Assembly (NCBI RefSeq): GCF_025128095.1
Contig: NZ_JAHLYT010000069.1
Span: 1-33,834 of the forward strand
Direction: 5' to 3'
From: Synechococcus sp. CS-1328
GTDB taxonomy: Bacteria > Cyanobacteriota > Cyanobacteriia > PCC-6307 > Cyanobiaceae
DNA length: 33,834 nucleotides
The notes below the pieces were generated by a model that saw nothing but the letters and a program-made list of their open reading frames with translations, did not search any database and had not been told where the DNA came from. Within the stretch, counting starts at the first letter, position 1. Every line of letters starts with the position of its first letter. Made by a program: the position numbers and the translations under genes. This document shows positions 8,274 to 18,781 of the stretch, one piece after another.

Positions 8274-9725
8274 TCAGGTTACCGGCTGGAGCCTGGCGGG
8301 CAGCACGTCGTAGCGCAGAAGGTCTTCCGGCTGTTCGCGCCGTTGCACCAGCTCCGCCATCCCCTCGTGGACCAGCACCGCCGCCGGCCGGGGAATGCGG
8401 TTGTAGTTGGAGCCCATCGAGGCGTTGTAGGCACCGGTGGCGAACACCGCCAGAACGTCGCCCCGGCCGGCCGGCGGCAGGGCGATGTCCTTGAGCAGCA
8501 CATCGCCAGATTCGCAGTGCTTGCCCGCCACGGTCACCGTTTCGAGCGGCTGATCTTCAGGGGGCTCGCCGCCGGGCAGACCTGCGTGGGGGCGATCGGC
8601 CAGCACGGCGGTGTACTGGGATTGATAGGTGATCGGCCGCGGGTTGTCGCTCATGCCGCCATCAACAGAAAGATAGGTGCGGATGCCAGGGATGTCCTTG
8701 CGGCTGCCCACCGTGTAGAGGGTCACGCCGGCGGTGGCCACCAGGGAGCGGCCCGGTTCGCAGAGCAGCCGCGGCAGCTCCAGGTTGCGTTCGCAGCAGG
8801 CCTCGGCCACCGCCACCGCCACGCCGCGCACCCACTCCTCGATGCTCGGCGGATCATCGGAGGCCACATAGCGGATGCCGAGGCCGCCGCCAATGTTCAG
8901 GTCGTGCACCGGGTGGCCCAGGGAGCGGGCCAGGGCCAGGGCGTCGGCCATTACTCCCGCCAGATCCCGGTGGGGTTGCAGCTCGAAGATCTGGGAGCCG
9001 ATGTGGGCATGCAGGCCGGTGAGCTGGGCCCAGGGGCAGCTCTTGAGATGGCGCAGCACGGTCTCGAGCTGGTCGGGATCGAAGCCGAACTTGCTGTCGA
9101 GGTGGCCGGTGCGGATGTACTCGTGGGTGTGGCACTCGATGCCGGGGGTGAAGCGCAGCATCAGCCGCACCGGCTGCCCCTGGGCTGGCGCCAGCTCGGC
9201 CAGCAGCTCCAGATCCAGCCAGTTGTCCACCACCACGGTGATGCCCTGGCTCACGGCCAGGTCCAGCTCCTCCTTCGACTTGTTGTTGCCGTGCAGCACG
9301 ATCCGGTCGCTGGGCATGCCGCCCTGAATCGCCGTGAGCAGTTCGCCGGCAGACACGGCATCCAGCCCCAGCCCCTCGGCCGCCACAAGGGCGGTGATCG
9401 CCAGGGAGCTGTTCGCCTTGGAGGCATAGAGCGCCAGGGCCGGGCCGGGGTAATGCAGCGCCAGGGCGTCGCAGTAGGCGCGGCAGGTGGCCCGCAGTGT
9501 GGCCTCGTCCAGCACATACAACGGTGTGCCGTAGGTGCGGGCCAGGTCGCTCAGGCCGCAGCCTCCCACCTGCAGCCGCCCTTCAGCGTCCTGTTCGGTG
9601 GTGAGGGGTGTGAGGTTGCGGTTGGGGCTGGTCAGATCGCGTCCGGCCTCATAGGGCTGGGGCGTTGCGGCCGCCGAGCCCGCCGCAGCTGCCTCCGGGC
9701 CGGCGCTCTGCTGGGAAGCTGTCAT
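8274..9725 (-). CDS. lysA: Diaminopimelate decarboxylase
   Basis: This PLP enzyme of fold type III converts meso-diaminopimelate to lysine. The PLP lysine is in LALYASKANS. HIGSQIFE, NIGGGLGIRY, CEPGRSLVATAG and the C-terminal CESGDVL follow in family order, with YNASMGSNYN near the end. The start was set at the ATG at 9725 (MTASQQSAG). An ATG at 9731 is an alternative that would overlap the first possible ATG of the divergent rimI gene. A TTG start at 9788 is unlikely. The first 40 or so residues are a variable, Ala-rich extension. It heads the lysA-cdaA-uppS-bioB-trhO run. Confidence 0.95.
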   Translation of the reverse strand: MTASQQSAGPEAAAAGSAAATPQPYEAGRDLTSPNRNLTPLTTEQDAEGRLQVGGCGLSDLARTYGTPLYVLDEATLRATCRAYCDALALHYPGPALALYASKANSSLAITALVAAEGLGLDAVSAGELLTAIQGGMPSDRIVLHGNNKSKEELDLAVSQGITVVVDNWLDLELLAELAPAQGQPVRLMLRFTPGIECHTHEYIRTGHLDSKFGFDPDQLETVLRHLKSCPWAQLTGLHAHIGSQIFELQPHRDLAGVMADALALARSLGHPVHDLNIGGGLGIRYVASDDPPSIEEWVRGVAVAVAEACCERNLELPRLLCEPGRSLVATAGVTLYTVGSRKDIPGIRTYLSVDGGMSDNPRPITYQSQYTAVLADRPHAGLPGGEPPEDQPLETVTVAGKHCESGDVLLKDIALPPAGRGDVLAVFATGAYNASMGSNYNRIPRPAAVLVHEGMAELVQRREQPEDLLRYDVLPARLQPVT

Positions 9726-9759
9726 CACCATGGCGCGGGTCCCGGGCGGCGAGGAAACG

Positions 9760-10233
9760 ATGTGCAGTGAATGTACGGAAGCCCTCAAGAAGGTGGCGGA
9801 TCCGGCTCCGCTCAGCCTCGCCGATCTGGCCGCCTGCGTGCAGCTCGATCAGCAGGCCCTGGGGGGGCTCTGGACGGAGAGCCAGTGGCGCACCGAGCTT
9901 CAGGAGGGCTCCAGGCCGGGTGTGGGGCTGTGGCAGGGGGAGGCGCTGCTGGCGATGGCCTGCGGCTGGCTGATCCTTGATGAGCTGCACATCACGCTGG
10001 TGGCGGTGGATCCGCAGTGGCGGCGCCTCGGCCTGGGGCAGCAGGTGCTGGCGGCGCTGCTGGCGGAGGCCCGGGGGCGAGCTGCGAGCCGGGCCACCCT
10101 CGAGGTGGCGACGGGCAACGGCGCTGCGCGTGGCCTCTACGCCCGCTTCGGCTTCCGCGATGCGGGCATTCGTCGTGGTTATTACCGCAATGGCGAGGAC
10201 GCCCTGATCCAATGGCTCGACCTTCGGACCTGA
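9760..10233 (+). CDS. rimI: GNAT N-acetyltransferase, RimI-like
   Basis: This 157-residue acetyltransferase resembles RimI, which acetylates the N-terminal alanine of ribosomal protein S18. The acetyl-CoA motif is clear: ITLVAVDPQWRRLGLGQQVL with its R/Q-x-x-G-x-G/A loop, then LEVATGNGAARGLYARFGF and RRGYYRNGEDAL. The ATG at 9760 was chosen because GAGGAA lies 4-9 nt upstream. An ATG at 9730 in the same frame has no such site and overlaps the lysA start. RimI next to clpC is a familiar order in marine Synechococcus. Some other GNAT substrate cannot be excluded. Confidence 0.82.
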   Translation: MCSECTEALKKVADPAPLSLADLAACVQLDQQALGGLWTESQWRTELQEGSRPGVGLWQGEALLAMACGWLILDELHITLVAVDPQWRRLGLGQQVLAALLAEARGRAASRATLEVATGNGAARGLYARFGFRDAGIRRGYYRNGEDALIQWLDLRT

Positions 10234-10493
10234 ACGCATCCTTGCGCCCTTCGGGCAGCACGGCCTTCGCCAGCGCATCGACCACCCCTGGTGGCGCCCG
10301 AACCGATCACCGATCCAGCGGTTCGGTTTACCGGCGTTTCTTGTTGCGAAGCCTGCAAGATCATGCTGGTTGTCTTATGTCTTGAACAGGCCTGAAGCCT
10401 TGAAGGCACTGCGATCTGCCGCACTGGCACAGCAACACCGCACTCACCGCTTACCCCTGATAGGTTAGTGAGACGTGCAGCAGGCCCCGCCCC
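10234..10493 (+). other. Intergenic region upstream of clpC
   Basis: These 260 nt contain no gene I can support. They must hold the clpC promoter, but no good -35/-10 pair stands out; the sequence just before the ATG lacks a clear Shine-Dalgarno site. A TTAGTGAGACGTG stretch about 25 nt upstream of the ATG is the least GC-rich part. Confidence 0.5.
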
Positions 10494-13070
<2,577 letters not shown>

Positions 13071-13095
13071 TCCCCCACAGGGGTCTGAGTTCAGT

Positions 13096-13120
13096 GGGCC
13101 GCTTCTGCGGCCCTTTTTTT
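13096..13120 (+). terminator. Rho-independent terminator of clpC
   Basis: A perfect 7-bp stem GGGCCGC / GCGGCCC with loop TTCT is followed directly by seven T residues. It lies just after the clpC stop. Confidence 0.92.
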
Positions 13121-13129
13121 GTTCTGAAT

Positions 13130-13192
13130 GTTCAGGTTCGCGTTGTTCAGAACCGCGATGTTCATTGTCGCGTTGTTCAGAACTGCTGCTCA
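13130..13192. repeat. 15-nt tandem repeats at the Rieske gene stop
   Basis: On the plus strand GTTCA occurs at 13130, 13145, 13160 and 13175, exactly 15 nt apart. Units 1 and 3 share GTTCA-x-x-x-TCGCGTT, and units 2 and 4 share GTTCAGAAC. The array ends at the stop codon (13192-13190) of the minus-strand Rieske gene, so on that strand it is the first sequence after the stop, each unit containing TGAAC. Confidence 0.8.
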
Positions 13193-14503
13193 GTCGCGAT
13201 TGCGCGGTGGATTCCCCGCTCCGCGCAACAGCCCTTGCTCCCAGATGGCCAGCTGACGATCGGCCAGTCCGCTCGCCAGCGCGACGATTGCTCCTCCCAC
13301 CAAGGCAGGAAGATTGTGGAACCAGGCGATCGCGGCGAGGCTGCCCCAGAGCGGCAGCGGTAGCCAGGGTTTCCAGCGACGGATTGCAGCCAGGGCGCCG
13401 CCACAGGATTGGCAGTGCTCGGTATGGGTGTGAAAGCGCTCCATCAGCGCCTCACGCTCCAGTCGCGGCGGCAAGGCTTGATCGGGGAACGGATCGGCGC
13501 AGAAGCGGTTCACCCAGTCGTGCAGGGCCTTGACGTAGAGATCGGCGCCCGTGGCCAGGTTGTAGGCGCGGCCGGCGGCGCCACTTCTCCCCTGGCTCTC
13601 CAGCACCCGCTCCTGCCAGTGGAGAAACAGTTGGTCGTCTTCCAGGACCCGATGGTTGCTGATGTGCTGCAGCCAGCGGGGCCGCAGCCCCAACAGGCGC
13701 GCCGGCCAGGGGGAGCGGAAGCGGAACGGGAACCGCGCCAGCAGCCGGCACTCGCCTCGGCGGATCGGCACCGCATAGACCACGGTGAGAATGCGGGCGA
13801 ACGACTTGGCGTCGAGCTCGTGCCACATCAGGGCCGGCGCCGCAAAGGTGGTGTACTGGCTGCCGAGGCTGCCCTTGCGCGGACCCTCCGGCCACAGCCC
13901 CGTAAATCCGTCCTCCCCGAAGCTGGTGAGTTCGGCCCGCACCGGTGCAGCGGTGGCGCGGTTGCCCACGGTCTTGTGGTGGGTGAAGGGCACGTGGCTC
14001 ACATCGAGCACGTTCTCCAGCAGGGTGAGGGCATCCATCGGCAGATCCCGGAAGGTGTCCTGCACCAACCAGGGTTCACCGGGTTCCTCCAGGGCCGGCA
14101 CCAGCGGCAACGGCACCGTGGCGGCCTCGTTCGGATCGCCGGCAAACACGAACAGCAGGCCCTGGGCTTCGGCCGTGGCGTAGGTGCGGCAGGTCGTTCG
14201 CGGCGAAGCGAGGGCGGCGTCGGATTCGGCCTGGGGGATCAGGGTGCAGCGGCCGCTGCCCTCGAAGCTCCAGCCGTGATACGGACACTCCAACTCGCCC
14301 CTGGCATTGATCCGCCCGTCGCTGAGGGGCACCAGCCGGTGGGGGCACACGTCCGCGAAGGCGCGCCACTGCTGGGCTGCCTCCTCCCACCAGAGCACCA
14401 GGTCGTGCTCCAGCAGGGTGAAGGGCTGGGGGCGGCGGCGGTCGAGATCCGCCAGAGGGGCCACCGGATACCAGTGTCGATGCCAGTCCACAGCTGGGGG
14501 CAT
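13190..14503 (-). CDS. Rieske oxygenase of the PaO/Tic55/ACD1 type
   Basis: This 437-residue protein starts at MPPAVDWHRHWYPVAP (ATG at 14503). The Rieske [2Fe-2S] ligands are C53-P-H55 and C73-x-x-H76 (CPHRLVPL and CPYHGW). The mononuclear iron site lies in ENVLDVSHVPFTHH (about 163-176). A CxxC (C364-x-x-C367 in HCQSCGG) followed by two hydrophobic segments near the C-terminus is typical of the pheophorbide a oxygenase/Tic55/PTC52 group, in which the CxxC can be a thioredoxin target. The substrate is unknown; a chlorophyll-derived or related compound at the membrane is the best guess. A longer reading to 14539 begins before the conserved region. Confidence 0.88.
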   Translation of the reverse strand: MPPAVDWHRHWYPVAPLADLDRRRPQPFTLLEHDLVLWWEEAAQQWRAFADVCPHRLVPLSDGRINARGELECPYHGWSFEGSGRCTLIPQAESDAALASPRTTCRTYATAEAQGLLFVFAGDPNEAATVPLPLVPALEEPGEPWLVQDTFRDLPMDALTLLENVLDVSHVPFTHHKTVGNRATAAPVRAELTSFGEDGFTGLWPEGPRKGSLGSQYTTFAAPALMWHELDAKSFARILTVVYAVPIRRGECRLLARFPFRFRSPWPARLLGLRPRWLQHISNHRVLEDDQLFLHWQERVLESQGRSGAAGRAYNLATGADLYVKALHDWVNRFCADPFPDQALPPRLEREALMERFHTHTEHCQSCGGALAAIRRWKPWLPLPLWGSLAAIAWFHNLPALVGGAIVALASGLADRQLAIWEQGLLRGAGNPPRNRD

Positions 14504-14546
14504 GGCAGAAGACGACGCAGGGATGTCGCATCTTGGCAAGGCCCAA

Positions 14547-14569
14547 CCCCGTCGGGGCGGGCCCCGTCA
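14547..14569. repeat. Short 15-nt-period repeat at a stop codon
   Basis: CCCCGTC occurs at 14547 and 14562, exactly 15 nt apart, and the second copy overlaps the stop codon (14569-14567) of the zinc-ribbon membrane protein. The flanking bases also allow short hairpins, so this may instead be a terminator-like structure. Confidence 0.35.
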
Positions 14570-15664
14570 GGGGGTGGGCAGATCCAGGGGTGGGGTGCCT
14601 GCGTTGCCGGTGGCAACGGCGGCGGCCTGTTCGGCCTCCAGACCGCAGGAGGGGCAGTAGGGGAAGAAGGTGGTGTGACGCAGCTTGCAGCGGGGACACT
14701 CCATCGCCAGGTTGAGGCCGCAATAGCTGCAGTAACTCAGCACTTCCGGCGCCAGCTTCGGCAGAGCTCGCTCGCAGCTGGGGCACTGGTGCCGTCCGAG
14801 GGCCTGCATGGCCTGCTCGTAGCGGATCTGGAGACGCCGTTCCTCCTGAGATGCCTCCAGTTCTGCCTGCTTGCGGGCGGCGTAGCTGCGCAGGGCCTGG
14901 ATCAGGGCACGGCCGCCCAGATAGGTGAGCAGGGCACCGATGCCATAGCGGATATAGGAGCCGAAACTGCTGGGCAGGTAGGGAACCAGCTCAAAGAAGA
15001 AGGCGAACAGGGCGAACAACAGGAAGCCCCACACGAAGGGCCACTGGTCGCTGGTGCGGTAAAGGCGGAACTGCCACAGCGCCAGGGCCAGCACCGGCAG
15101 TACGAACAGCAGACGAATCAGGAAGGCCCGCAGTTCCGCCCACTGGCGCGCCCTTTGGTAGCGCTGATCGGCCTGGGTGCGCAGCTCGCTGATCTGCTCC
15201 TGTTGTGGCTGGATGGCCAGTCGGAATCCCGCCTCCTGCTGCTGTAGGGAGCCGAGCCGCTCCTGGATGTCATCCTGGCGTTTCAGCTGCCGATCCAGCT
15301 CAGCCGCCCTCTGCAGCACGGCCGGGTTCTGGTCCGCCTGTTCGGTGGTGGAGCGGGCCGCCCGCCAGTTCTCGAAGCTGGTGCGCGCTCGTGCGTAGGA
15401 CTGATCAGCCGCCTGGAGCTCCGCCTGCACCGCCGACAGCTGGGACCGGATCCGCTCCATGCGGGCTTCCGTGGGGCGGATCTCCTGCTGGAGTCGCTCG
15501 ATCACGGCGCGATCCAGAAAGTCGTCGGGCTGCGGCTGACGGGACAGCAGCGGCAGATCGGCGATCAGGCTGGCGCCCACCTGGATCAGGAAGTAGGCAA
15601 ACAACAGCGTGACCACCCACTGCCCAAGGCGGATCAAGCGCTCCGGTCCCCGCTGTGGATTCAT
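14567..15664 (-). CDS. Membrane protein with coiled coil and C-terminal zinc ribbons
   Basis: I do not recognise the family of this 365-residue protein. It has a first hydrophobic segment at about residues 15-37, then a long Gln/Arg/Glu-rich coiled coil (about 48-175) of LQQEIRPTEARMERIRSQL type. Two further hydrophobic segments follow (about 182-200 and 208-250). The C-terminal part has three CxxC pairs (CPSC, CSYC, CPRC) and a fourth (CPSC), in the spacing of two zinc ribbons. The layout suggests a membrane-anchored scaffold with a periplasmic or lumenal coiled coil and cytoplasmic zinc ribbons. It starts at an ATG at 15664 and lies 63 nt upstream of the Rieske start. Confidence 0.75.
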   Translation of the reverse strand: MNPQRGPERLIRLGQWVVTLLFAYFLIQVGASLIADLPLLSRQPQPDDFLDRAVIERLQQEIRPTEARMERIRSQLSAVQAELQAADQSYARARTSFENWRAARSTTEQADQNPAVLQRAAELDRQLKRQDDIQERLGSLQQQEAGFRLAIQPQQEQISELRTQADQRYQRARQWAELRAFLIRLLFVLPVLALALWQFRLYRTSDQWPFVWGFLLFALFAFFFELVPYLPSSFGSYIRYGIGALLTYLGGRALIQALRSYAARKQAELEASQEERRLQIRYEQAMQALGRHQCPSCERALPKLAPEVLSYCSYCGLNLAMECPRCKLRHTTFFPYCPSCGLEAEQAAAVATGNAGTPPLDLPTP

Positions 15665-16000
15665 GGCTCCAGTCAGGTAGGGCGATGAACATCATGCTGG
15701 CACGGGCCTGGGCATGATTCAACGGCGGAACGCCTCGATTCGATGGCGGAATGATTCAGTCAACTTCGATTCTGCGGGTAGAGATCAGATCAGAGGGGTG
15801 GGAGTGTTGGGCCGAGAAAGCTCCTGACGCCCGAGACGTATTGACGATCTGAGAACTGGTTTCCGCTGATTATTGTGTAGGGTTGTGATAGGGGAATCTA
15901 GTGGAGAAATGCGATGTATTTCCCCTGCTTTCAGCGCAAGCCGAGCTGGTTGCTATGTAATGACTGGTCACCAGGTCAGCGAGCACTTATTAGCGTCAGT
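15665..16000. other. Intergenic region, no gene seen
   Basis: This 336-nt stretch is less GC-rich than the rest. A TTGACG at 15841 resembles a -35 box, but no -10 lies at a normal distance; the nearest AT-rich hexamer begins 21-24 nt after it. A partly palindromic TGACTGGTCACCAGGTCA (15961-15978) lies 23 nt before the ATG of the decayed gene at 16001 and could be an old operator. Confidence 0.4.
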
Positions 16001-16940
16001 ATGCATCACACCTTCTTCGATGACTCCCTGGACAAAGATGCGATGACATGCATACCGATGGCAGCAGCCTGATGCTGGCCACCAGGCCTGATCGCGATCT
16101 GATGGGCGCCTTTTCGGACGATGCCATTGCGGGCATGGATCCGAAGCATCTCGAAACCGTGAAGCGCATGGCGCACCATCCGCAGCATGGAGCTGCAGCC
16201 CCAATGATCTGGCTGCCCTGATCCAGCACTGCGACCTGGTGCTGCTGAGCACCTGCCTGGCTGGCTCCTTCAGTCACGATCACATACGCAATCAATCCTA
16301 TGTGTTGTGCGAGAGATTTCCGAACCTGGCTTTCTTTTCCGGCTTCCATCGGCACGGTGCTCTCCGCAACCCGACCGACAGCTTCACTGCCAACTTCTGT
16401 CACCCCAATGCGCTGACGGCCCTGATGGGGGCACGGATGATGGACAAGATCTCCCCCACTATTCAGGTGTCTTCAGGGATACACAACATTGAAGCGCAAT
16501 ACATCAAGGTGGCTAAGAATATCTCCTTCATCTTTGCCGGCTTCGACCACGCCTATCACCGTGAGAACACCGGCATCCTGGTGCACGACGCCTCGATGGT
16601 GAATCTGCTCTGCATGGCGGTCTATGGCAAGCTGAGCACCAAGTACATCGCCTTCTCGGTAAGCCAAGCACTACGGACCTCGCTTTGTCAGTGACGACCG
16701 AAAGCCGGGAGATGTCGAGCTACTGCCAGGAATCGGTGCGGCCGACCCACAGCCGCAAGTACCCTGAGGCCCTGCAGAGCCTCGATCATCCCGAGGCCCT
16801 CGATCTGCTCGCCACCGCCGTGATCGCGGACAATGCCCGGAAGGCTGCCCTGGACGACACCTTCTTCGGATGACCAGCTGGACCAGGATCACGTGCCGGC
16901 CTATCTGCAGGCGATGAATGTGATGGAAAATGTCTGGTGA
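16001..16940 (+). pseudogene. Unrecognised gene broken by five frameshifts
   Basis: A coherent protein of about 310 residues can be read on the plus strand only by changing frame five times. The segments are MHHTFFDDSLDKDA (from 16001); DMHTDGSSLMLATRP to GMDPKHLETVKRMAHH (16045-16200); NDLAALIQHCDLVLLS to LSTKYIAF (16203-16655, the longest, 150 codons); AKHYGPRFVSDDRKPGDVEL (16663-16755); KYPEALQSLDHPEALDLL to ALDDTFF (16756-16868); and DDQLDQDHVPAYLQAM to the TGA at 16938-16940. Near each break the next frame takes over with little loss, so the lesions are single small indels and decay is recent. I do not recognise the family; there is no signal peptide or obvious membrane segment. Neighbouring genes are intact, which argues against poor sequence quality. 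Confidence 0.8.
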
Positions 16941-17120
16941 TAATGCGCGAGGTGTGAATGCAGATCATGTCGCCAGCCATGGCTGCATGACGAGGTCGGA
17001 AGGTGCGCCTTCCTGGAGATCCTTCACCTTTCGCCCCATCCCTTCGCGGTGCAATTCTGTCACGCTCCTTTTGTTGAATTGTCGACTGTAGAAGCTTCCA
17101 TTGTTGCATGCTGAGCCTGA

Positions 17121-17954
17121 TCAGCTAGAGGCAGACGTATAGAAACGTAGTGCAAATGTCCAGAACCAGCGGCTAGCCAGCAAGCTCAGAATGGCGACCA
17201 GTCCGGATGCTGCAAGCCAGCTGAAGCTGGCGCGACCCAGCAGGGCTTCAGCTGGCACCGTGGTGAGGAAAGCGACGGGTAACACCACGGTGAAGAACAA
17301 CCGCAGGCCAATTGGATAGGCGCTGATAGGATAGCGGCCGGCCGCCAGAAAACTGCGCAGCACCTCCGTGGCGTTCCACACCTTCACGAACCAGATGCTG
17401 GTGGCCGCCAGGATGAACCAGAGGCTGTACAGAATCAGGCAGCCGCAGATCAGCATCAGCCCCGTGAGCAGCACATCCTGCAGGCTCGGCGTGGCGCCGG
17501 CAAGGATCGCCCCCACCACCACCAGGACCAATCCCAGCACGATCCCGGGGAGCCCCCAGGGAGAAAACGTGCGCAACGACAGCCAGAACTGGCTGTCGAT
17601 TGGCTTGAGCAGCACATAATCGAGGCTGCCATTCTGGACATGACCCACGATCGTGCTGAGGTTGGGTTGCAGCAGGGTGCTGGCGATGCCATCCAGCACT
17701 GTGTACATGCCCAGCACCACCAAGGCCGCCTCCCAGCTCCAGCCCCCCAGCCCATGGCCGGAGCGGTAGAACAGCGATAACACGAACAGACTGCCGGCCA
17801 GATTGCCGCCCGTGGCCAGCAGTTCGATCAGCAGGTTGATCTGGTACTCCATCTCGGCCGCCAGGGCCGCTCCCCAGAAGCTGCGAAGGCTGCGCCAGTA
17901 GCGCACCACTGTTCTCCTGAACATCTTGCTGCCGAACATCGCGTCGCCGAGCAT
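17121..17954 (-). CDS. ABC-2 type transporter permease (COG3694-like)
   Basis: This 277-residue membrane protein has six or so hydrophobic segments (for example LLATGGNLAGSLFVLSLFY, GIVLGLVLVVVGAILAG and LMLICGCLILYSLWFILAA). It has the motifs SLDYVLLKPIDSQFW and FFTVVLPVAFLTTVPAEALLG, usual in the second permease of the DUF990-type ABC trio. The ATG at 17954 (MLGDAMFGSK) overlaps the upstream permease stop by one base (TGATG), which fixes the start. It works with the next two genes; the substrate is unknown. Confidence 0.85.
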   Translation of the reverse strand: MLGDAMFGSKMFRRTVVRYWRSLRSFWGAALAAEMEYQINLLIELLATGGNLAGSLFVLSLFYRSGHGLGGWSWEAALVVLGMYTVLDGIASTLLQPNLSTIVGHVQNGSLDYVLLKPIDSQFWLSLRTFSPWGLPGIVLGLVLVVVGAILAGATPSLQDVLLTGLMLICGCLILYSLWFILAATSIWFVKVWNATEVLRSFLAAGRYPISAYPIGLRLFFTVVLPVAFLTTVPAEALLGRASFSWLAASGLVAILSLLASRWFWTFALRFYTSASS

Positions 17955-18781
17955 CACGCGCCCATCGCTCCGTACTTCCGCAATCCCCGCCTCCAGAGGA
18001 ACAGGGTGAGCGGCAGCAGAATGGCAATCCAGCAGCCCACCACGGCGAAGCTGGCGACGACATCCACCTCCTCGCCGGCCAGCAGCTGGGCCGGTATCGC
18101 AATCATGTAGGGGAACGGGGTCCAGAGGGCCAGCCGGCGCACCGGTTCGGGGTACAGGTGCAACGGGGCGATCAGGCCGGAGAGATAGAGATAGGGAATG
18201 AACAGCAGCCGTTCCAGGGCGCTGGCCCGTTCGCTCCAGAAGCAGACCGTGGTGAGGGCGAACTGGATCAGGAAGCGCAGGGCGAAGGCGAGCTGCATGG
18301 CCAGGACCGCCAGCAGAAGGGCGGCTGGAGACGGCAGCCAGAAGGCGGCGGGATAGAGCAGGAAGAACAGAGCGGCCAGGGCGATCACGAAGGGCAGCCG
18401 TGTGGCCTGCTCGGCGATGTGGGCGCTCACATAGCGCCAGACCGGTGCCAGCGGTTGCAGCAGGTAGCCTGAAAGACGGCCCTGGAGATGGTCTTCCTCG
18501 AAGGTGTAGATCACCCACACCAGCGTGAACTGGCGCACAATGAAGACGGCCAGAAAGTACCGCGCCAGGGCGATCGGATCCAATCCCAGCGGTGTGAGTT
18601 CAGCCGTGGCGTTGCTGGCGTCGGCACCGCTGGCCCCACTCCAGAGGCCGAGCATGATGAAGGGCAACACACCCGAGAGCGCCCAGAGCGCAATCTCGGC
18701 GCGGTATTCGAGCATGTAGGCGTATTGGCTGCTGAGCAGTACCCGCACCAAGCGCAAACCGCGTCGCAGCTTCGTGTTCAT
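17954..18781 (-). CDS. ABC-2 type transporter permease (COG4587-like)
   Basis: This 275-residue membrane protein has about six hydrophobic segments after a basic N-terminus (MNTKLRRGLRLVRVLLSSQYAYMLEYRAEI is split here by the first helix). The motif YTFEEDHLQGRLSGYLLQPLAPVWRY sits between helices and is typical of the first permease of this trio. The start overlaps the ATPase stop by 4 nt, and the stop overlaps the next permease, so the three are translationally coupled. Together they form an exporter with two different permease subunits in the inner membrane. Confidence 0.85.
   Translation of the reverse strand: MNTKLRRGLRLVRVLLSSQYAYMLEYRAEIALWALSGVLPFIMLGLWSGASGADASNATAELTPLGLDPIALARYFLAVFIVRQFTLVWVIYTFEEDHLQGRLSGYLLQPLAPVWRYVSAHIAEQATRLPFVIALAALFFLLYPAAFWLPSPAALLLAVLAMQLAFALRFLIQFALTTVCFWSERASALERLLFIPYLYLSGLIAPLHLYPEPVRRLALWTPFPYMIAIPAQLLAGEEVDVVASFAVVGCWIAILLPLTLFLWRRGLRKYGAMGA

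Noticed and set aside
13130..13192. CRISPR array
   Set aside because: The units are 15 nt, adjoin without unique spacers, and there are no cas genes.
13409..15247. A 612-codon plus-strand frame over the Rieske and zinc-ribbon genes
   Set aside because: It spans two genes with clear motifs on the other strand; its own translation is low-complexity Gln/Gly/Arg.
15841..15876. Promoter with TTGACG as -35
   Set aside because: The only AT-rich hexamers lie 21-24 nt away, outside the normal spacing.
16998..17013. Hairpin GGAAGG-TGCG-CCTTCC as a terminator
   Set aside because: There is no T-run on either side, so it cannot be called a terminator; it may be a chance palindrome in the 180-nt gap after the decayed gene.
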